Positions 19,101-24,519 of a stretch of 24,519 nt of DNA are shown one piece after another. Origin of the DNA: Nemertoderma westbladi (lineage: Eukaryota; Xenacoelomorpha; Nemertodermatida; Nemertodermatidae); assembly GCA_032718475.1 (NCBI GenBank), contig JAUCBJ010008773.1, positions 1 to 24,519 of the forward strand. The letters run 5' to 3'. Both the position numbers and the translations under genes were made by a program. How positions within the stretch are numbered: position 1 is the stretch's first letter; each line of letters begins with the position of its first letter. The notes beneath the pieces are model-generated. The model was not told the DNA's origin. It saw only the letters and a list, made by a program, of their open reading frames with translations, and did not search any database.

Positions 19101-19413
19101 GGGTGTTTACTGAGGCTAGTCTAGTGACTTGCCTCAGATTCACCAATGGCTTTGTTGGTCGGGGTGGAACATGAGAATAGCCTCCAACTCCAGAATCCCT
19201 CTCCCCATCACAATCTGGCCTCCCTGGTGACCCAGGGTTTGGGCCAGAAAGGTCACCAGGAAATGGACTCAAAGAATTGTTGGCTGCTCTTTCTCCAGTA
19301 GGGGGTGAGACAGGCAGCCGGTCAGGAGTTAACTGACGCCTGTGAGGCCGATTGTGTCCGGTAATTCCACTGGCCTCTAGTGGCCGGACCTCCGCATTGC
19401 TAATGTAATCCAT
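16185..19413 (-). pseudogene. LINE ORF: APE-type endonuclease plus reverse transcriptase
   Basis: The best start is the ATG at 19413 (MDYISNAEVRPLEASG); the frame is open 24 codons further up without another ATG. The APE-like endonuclease spans about 19125-18376, with VNTLTL, VQEHRM (Glu), GGIGLLMNP, VCYSPTS and SSDHRLIV. Two catalytic-type Asp positions read Asn (GNFNA for GDFNA at 18670-18656; SQINHILF for IDHI near 18480). RT follows with NRASGVDGVPPEVFK, GNQNGFRKGRGTMEPILALR, motif A VDFFKAFDSV, motif B GVLQGDTLAPFLF and motif C LDFADDLGV. A one-base change in the A tract (plus 17326-17336) shifts the frame between the fingers and motif A. The C-terminus has LLYGSPCWAL, RFAGHCFRRED and GDRELWRC. 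The normal role is target-primed reverse transcription in the nucleus. Confidence 0.88.
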
Positions 19414-19898
19414 AGTGGGGGTTGGGGGTGCTTTTTGCCGAGTCAGCTCTCGGGGCAAATACCACACCCTGGTTTGCCATTCCACAGGGTGGGTGTCGCA
19501 ATGGAGTCAGATATGAGGCCCATCACCCATATCTACTCTGGCACACATGACCCACCATTGGCTATTGCAGCTCATCTGCTGGGTCATGCCCTGTACCCTT
19601 GCTGCCAGGTGCAGGTCGCAGTGAAGTGCTCTCAGAGTGGACATGAGAACACTCTACTCCTGACCAGCCATTGGTAGATCGCCATCTGCCTGGTCAGGCC
19701 ATATACCCCTGCAGCCAAGTATATGGGTCCTTAATCCAGGACCAAGGGCGTCCTTATCCCAGAACGAAGGGGGTCCTAGTTACAGGACCATATTTGCCCT
19801 AGTAATAGGGTCTATGCCGTTACAGGTGGCACCTCCTTTATGCTGCATGGAGGTGGCAAGTTTTCTTGATCAATGACCTAGAATACCTGACCTGACCA
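19414..19898 (-). other. 5' UTR of the LINE
   Basis: Sequence between the LINE 5' end and its start ATG. It contains repeated short elements (TGGGTCATG, CTGGTCAGG, GGTCCTGTAAC-like) and no open frame. Its minus orientation and continuity with the ORF assign it to the LINE; it could carry the internal promoter, but no motif proves this. Confidence 0.6.
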
Positions 19899-20749
19899 AC
19901 TAGCTCATGCTGGTCCCAAGGAATCTCTTCGTTTAATATCAGCTCGCTATACTTGGCCTGGAATGAATAAACAGGTTAATTCATGGGCGAGGGAATGTTT
20001 TGATTGTCAAAAATCAAAAATAACACTCCACACCAAAACCCCAGTTGGCACAATACCTACTGAATCCAGATTGGATGCTGTGCATATTGATATTGTCGGT
20101 CCATTACCTTTATCATGTGGTTTTAAATATTTGTTTACTGCAGTTGATCGCTTTACAAGATGGTGTGAAGTTGTTCCAGTTAAAAATATTTGTACTGAAA
20201 CTATAGCTGACGCTTTTCTTCATTCGTGGATAAGTCGATTTGGAGTTCCTAGTAGAATAATTACAGATAGAGGATCTCAATTTGAATCCCATTTATTTTC
20301 TGCATTAACTAATAAATTGGGTATTGAACGTAAGCGAACCACAGTGTATCACCCCTCATGCAATGGTTTAGTGGAAAGATTCTACAGGCAACTAAAGGCG
20401 TCACTTCGTGCTAAATGTCGAAATTATAATTGGTACCACGAGTTACCCTTGGTATTACTTGGTCTTCGATCAGCTGCAGGTGTTCACGGATACTCTCCGG
20501 CACAATTATTATATGGAACCAAGTTACGTCTTCCTGGACAATTTTTCGATTCTACAAATAAGACAGAAGATATTCCAGCTTATGTTTCTAAACTATTCAA
20601 TAAAGTTGATTCCTTTAAAGCGCCGATACGTCGCCATAGCATTAAATCGCATGTTCCGGAATTTTTGAAATTGGCAACACATGTTTGGGTTAAAGATCCG
20701 ATTAAGAGAAGTTCATTAGCTCCTTGTTACACTGGCCCCTTTCCTATAA
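19899..20749 (+). pseudogene. Gypsy integrase, resumed after the LINE and truncated
   Basis: After the target duplication the frame gives LAHAGPKESLRLISARYTWP and CFDCQKSK (second half of the HHCC finger). The DDE core follows: D in AVHIDIVGPL (20081-20100), D in TDRGSQFE (20263-20286), E in GLVERFYRQLK (about 20366-20398). The C-terminal part has YSPAQLLYGTKLRLP, HVWVKDP and the GPY/F-type motif CYTGPFPI. The ORF breaks exactly at a T run (20750), where the 3' end of the R2-type element enters; residues after that (LNHGCLDKH...) are not integrase. Integrase would insert the element's cDNA into host DNA. It is separated from the rest of pol, so it is non-functional here. Confidence 0.88.
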
Positions 20750-20750
20750 T

Positions 20751-21112
20751 TTTTTTTTTAAATCATGGTTGCCTAGATAAACATATAGGCAATTATAATA
20801 TATCGCAATTATAATATTATTATTTTACCGTAATTTGATGAACATAAATTATAAATATCAATAATATTAATTAAATATCATGTTGCGAGTTATTTGATTT
20901 GTGATAGTTCTCCACGCAGCTGCGACTTTGGGGTGGGATTGTCACCAACCGTCCTTCCCCCCAGACGCAGTATCCCAAGCGCCTACCAATGATTATAGCG
21001 GATCGGTTGATTATACGATGAGGTTCGTCGGAGATCAGGTGTGGAAGATGCGAAGCGATACTGGTGGTGTTTCTCAAGGTAACCCAATATAAATACTAGG
21101 GGAAGAAAACGA
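20751..21112 (-). other. 3' UTR of the R2-type element
   Basis: From the stop codon to the terminal A run. The first ~180 bases are mixed composition; the distal part is AT-rich. No Gypsy LTR sequence (TGTAACG start) is present, which supports assigning this DNA to the inserted element rather than to the Gypsy 3' end. Confidence 0.5.
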
Positions 21113-24100
21113 TTACATGATGCCATCTACCCAGGGGGGGAGGCTTGAGCTTCTACGGAGCCACATTGCGGCGTTTCCTCGCCACAGACACACTGACAGG
21201 CGCTGGAATAGATGCCTGACGGCTTCTTTGGCAGGGATACTGCGACGGAGACTCTGCAGACGCCCAATCTCGGAGATGATTGAGGTGGAGTGGGAGTCCC
21301 AGCCCCCAAGAGCCTCAAGAGCCAAGGGGGTGAAGCCCACGCCTGAGGATCGGCACTCATCGAGGTGGGCGGCTAGCTTACGTTCACGTGCAACGGTAAG
21401 GGCATAGCCTGGGGTGGACGCAGCGCAGTTAATGGTTCTAGATTGAAGCGGTGAGATCACCGTTACGTCCAGGGCCATGGGCTGTCCCCGTCTCCAGTTG
21501 GGGAGGAAGATATCTGCCGGTCTGCTGCGGGAGCCAGGAATCAACCCAGGGACTTCTTTCCGGGGCGCCAGAGCAGCAGATTGTGCAGCTTGGAAAATGG
21601 CATCCCGGAGGGAGTCGTGGCGAGCAATCCTGTCTGAGTCCCCACCACAGCCAACGTGATGGTCCCCAAATGGGTCAGCAGGGAGGGAGCAAGAGGCACA
21701 GGGAGCCGAGCTAGAGGATAGACGGACGCCTAACCAGTAACACAAGGAGAGTCTGTGCTCAGCGTCCAGGAAATGTAGACCAAGGGACTCAGAAGGAATG
21801 GCATGTAACCAGTCACCAGCATGGCCAAGAGAAGTGGATTGTACAAGGGCTCGGGATCTGTTGTCGGGGGCAGAGGACAGGAGCCGTTCGTAGGAGGAGA
21901 TGTCAACTGAGTGGGATAGATTGCGTTGGGTGATGGGTGTTGGAAGATCTTCCAAGGAGGTCCAATCTGGTTTATCGGCATTCTCGGATAAGGAGGCTAG
22001 TGCAGAGGGGAGGTGGCGGTTACCTGGGGAGTGGCCTAGGATTCTAGTGACCAGGGTTTCTGACTGGGAGACAGAAGCAATGTATGCGGCCGGGGAATGG
22101 TTTATGGCTTTTCTAAGGCCCAGACCACCCATCGAGACAGGAAGGCAAGCTTTGTTGTACGACCAATCACTTAGGGAGCCCCCAACCAGATCAGAGATGG
22201 TATCCCGCATGACAAGATCGAACTGTAGTGAGGATTCCGGAATCATGGAGGGGGGACAGCAGCGGAGGGCAAAGACTACTTTGGGTAAAGAAAGGCATGA
22301 TCGAAGGAGGGTAGATTCCATCTGGGAATCCTGAAGGTCAGGAAGGCGTTCAGTGATGGAGCGGACTTTGGCTACTCTTAGCATAATGGTCTCCTCGCAG
22401 TGTTGAGAGGAACCAATCGGGGAGCCAAGTAGGGTTAGACCGTTGGAGAGGATGGGAATGGAGGGTGGTAGTGGATTCGATTGAACTGAGGAGCCAGCGG
22501 GGATGAAGACTTGGGATTTGGCATGGTTGAGTTTAAGGTGTCTCAAGGGGCCTTCCTGTTCTAATATGGCTAAGGCTTTTGACAAGTCGTCTGGGGAACC
22601 AACCAGTGAACCATCGTCCAAATACCATGCATTAATTATAAGAGAAGGGACGTTGGCCCGAATAGTCTTGGCCACTGGGTGTAAAGTTATGGCGAAAAGG
22701 AGGGGGCCCAAAGGATCACCTTGTTGGACGCCGGAGCAGCTGAAGATTTGTTGGTCACCAAGCCAGAGTACAGCCTGGATACCGTAACATGCCTCCACCC
22801 ATGCGGAAAGAGAGGGCAAGTGTTCCCTGACTTCAGCAAACATCTGTGAGCGGTCGATGGAATTAAAAGCGTTGCTGAAGTCGACAAGAAGAACCCACTT
22901 GCTGTCTGCTGGGATGGAGTGGTCTTCGAGGGTAGAGGAGACGGCTCGGACTATGGCCTCGCAGCCAATGGGGGTACCGACACCAACCTGGAGGGGGGTG
23001 AGGATGTTGGAAGCATTCTGGTTAACAGTGGTTGCATGACATTTGGAGGTTAGCCTCCTCAAGGTTTCCCCCACGGCGATGGGACGGAGACCACCACCTT
23101 TCTTCTTTGCAGGGAATAGGGAGGCGCCACAGAGGTATGGGAGGACCGATGACGGAACCTGACCTGAGGACATGCGGTTTGTAATGGCACAAATAGCAGC
23201 AAGGGCCTGGTTGGCCTTGGCTGGCGATGGGGATGATATCGCTTCTTTCAGATGGTTGGGGCGGAGCTTTGAAGGGCCAGGGGCTGAGCCAGGGGGAAAA
23301 GACTTGATAGCCTTGGCAATGTCCTCTGGGCGGAAGGAGGCTGGTGGGGGTACTGGGCCAGTCGGAAGAAGAGGGGGGGGGGGGCCCTTGCGGGTGCTTC
23401 CCGAGCATGTCCTGGTATGTTTCTTCGGAGGCCTGTGCAAGTCCCTCAGAAACAAGGGCCTGTGCGGCCTTACGGTACTGACCGTCGGCCATAGCCTGGC
23501 GGGCTCTACGAGCATTCGATTCTCTTACTGACTCAGGATTGGGAAGTTTAGTAGATTTGTGTTTAATGGGGCCGGGTCGTTGGCAATCGTTAATTATATC
23601 TTCCCATAAACTGCTGATATCTCCACTGAGCCATTTGCGGAGTCTAGCTTTCACTAACTTCTCGGTATCTTTCCAGTGGGATCTACCTGCTCTTTTGGGG
23701 TTGGCTAGGATGCATGGGGGGAGGAGGAAGATATGGGTCCAAGAGTTTGGGTTCATGGAATCCCTGGCTATGGAGACACAGATTCTGCTGACGGCCTCAG
23801 CCCAAAGATCCCTAGCTGCTTTTGGGACGTGGCGGAGTGTCCGGACATTAGCTTGTAGGATGGATGCTATGGATGGAAGGGGCGAGGCTGTTTGTGAAGA
23901 GAAGAGGTCCTGCTGTGTAGGGGTGGGTACGGGTTGGATAGGGTTAGCGTGTTGCTGGTGGGGTTTAGGGTCTGTGGCCTCGGAGGGGGGAATGGGTAGA
24001 GTTGAAGGGTTAGATAGGGAGGTTAGTGCAGTGGTGAGACGAGCTAGGAGGGATGCCTTATTACCAGTAGTGGATAGACCTCTGGCTTTGAGGAGGGGCT

Positions 24101-24519
24101 TAAGGTCACACAGTCTTAGACCACTGAGATTATGTACGGGGGATAGCAAATCGGACTTGGGCGTGGGGTCAGGTGGAGGGGCGGTGGTGGCTGAGTCTTG
24201 AGAGGTATGGGAGTGGGGTGGATGCGTAGGAGGTGGGGGGAGAGCCTGCGGGGGCCTGGAAGGTAGGGCGGCAGGGATTGTCGAGGGGGGGCATTGGGAA
24301 AGGGCTTGGGGGCTGGTGCACAAGGGGACGAAGGTTAAGCTACCATTATTATCAGCCGAGACCTTGTTATCTATAAGGTCACAATGATTGTTAGAGTTAT
24401 TATTACCGGTAATGAAATTTAGATCTGAGATTATATTTGCGACCTTTTGTTGGCTAGATGGGATGAAAGATAAGGATTTTGATTGGATTACGACTTTTAT
24501 CCACTCTCGTATAGGGATG
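21113..24519 (-). pseudogene. SAP-RT-restriction-like endonuclease ORF, frameshifted, 5'-partial
   Basis: The frame is open from the window edge (no ATG is required at 24323, where the codon is TTG). A proline-rich region leads to a SAP motif, LSGLRLCDLKPLLKARGLST (24128-24024), a DNA-binding helix-extension-helix fold. A conserved linker follows (WLSGDISSLWEDI, YRKAAQALVSEGLA). At a 12-base G run on plus (23373-23384) the frame shifts by one base. RT then reads LRPIAVGETLRRLTSKCHA, motif A LLVDFSNAFNSIDR, GVQQGDPLGPLLFAI and catalytic YLDD (about 22624-22613). After a thumb come CASC-X9-HH-X2-C (about 21700-21647), RHD, RPADIF and ALDVTV (PD-D/E-XK-type), the C-terminal order seen in R2-group elements. 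TGA-type stop after DGIM at 21113. Motifs are otherwise intact, so apart from the homopolymer shift (possibly a sequencing artefact) the protein looks functional. Confidence 0.85.

Larger units (their letters stand above)
16139..19898 (-). mobile_element. RTE-like LINE, near full length, 10-bp TSD
   Basis: A 3760-bp insertion in the Gypsy integrase, flanked by ACTAGCTCAT at 16129-16138 and 19899-19908. On the minus strand it starts TTGGTCAGGTCAGGTATTC (19898), has a ~480-bp 5' UTR, one long broken ORF, then a short 3' UTR ending ATGCCGATCC(TAG)5. A triplet-repeat tail rather than poly-A is typical of RTE-type elements. The TSD, 5' UTR and tail suggest a nearly complete copy. Confidence 0.88.
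20750..24519 (-). mobile_element. R2-architecture non-LTR element with SAP domain, 5' end outside window
   Basis: The minus-strand unit ends at an A run (T run 20750-20759 on plus) that abuts the Gypsy integrase GPY/F motif, and runs leftward in gene sense beyond 24519. The 3' UTR is about 360 bp (20751-21112), with an AT-rich terminal part and no open frame. The single ORF combines SAP, RT, CCHC and restriction-like endonuclease domains. The 5' end and target duplication cannot be seen, so the insertion site is inferred from the 3' junction only. Confidence 0.7.

Noticed and set aside
20815-21112. 3' LTR of the Gypsy element
   Set aside because: No similarity to the putative 5' LTR; the sequence is better explained as the 3' UTR of the inserted R2-type element.

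Overview
The window looks like repeat-rich nuclear DNA of an invertebrate animal. It has spliced coding exons, tandem satellites and animal-type transposable elements: an RTE-like LINE, a CsRn1-clade Ty3/Gypsy element with a tRNA-Trp-like primer site, an R2-architecture retroelement and foldback DNA elements. I cannot name the species; a sponge, cnidarian or other non-model invertebrate would fit. I see no rRNA, tRNA, CRISPR or bacterial signals.

Left third (about 0.6-9.1 kb): part of a spliced host gene on the minus strand. Four internal exons (9088-8932, 3204-3011, 2514-2385, 1005-780) have AG/GT borders, no stops and matching splice phases. They encode about 235 residues, largely heptad-like coiled coil. 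The introns are loaded with repeats. Intron 1 (5.7 kb) carries three arrays of a ~66-bp satellite (4, 11 and 17 units) on a segmental duplication. Intron 2 carries a short SINE/LINE-like tail element. Intron 3 carries about 46 copies of a 22-bp minisatellite. The intron after the last exon contains a broken LINE ORF1p-like gene at the window edge.

Right two thirds (9.28-24.5 kb): a nest of transposons. A fragment of one Gypsy-type gag/protease (9281-11014) is interrupted by a 1087-bp foldback element with an exact 9-bp target duplication, and is followed by a LINE fragment. Next comes a CsRn1-type Gypsy element (putative 5' LTR from 12057, primer site 12679, gag-protease-RT-RNase H to 16138, integrase 19899-20749). 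Its putative LTR is split by a second foldback element. Its integrase zinc finger is split by a nearly full-length RTE-like LINE (16139-19898, minus, 10-bp target duplication). Its integrase C-terminus is cut by the 3' end of an R2-architecture retroelement with a SAP domain (20750 to window end, minus). The 3' LTR is not in the window.

The most unusual items are the foldback family with arms made of ~15-bp satellite units, the 66-bp satellite that appears to be a multiplied LINE 3' terminus, the hidden phase-consistent coiled-coil gene, and the SAP-domain R2-type element. All transposon reading frames show stops, frameshifts or truncation, so I call them pseudogenes. No alignments could be run; copy numbers and boundaries come from reading the sequence.
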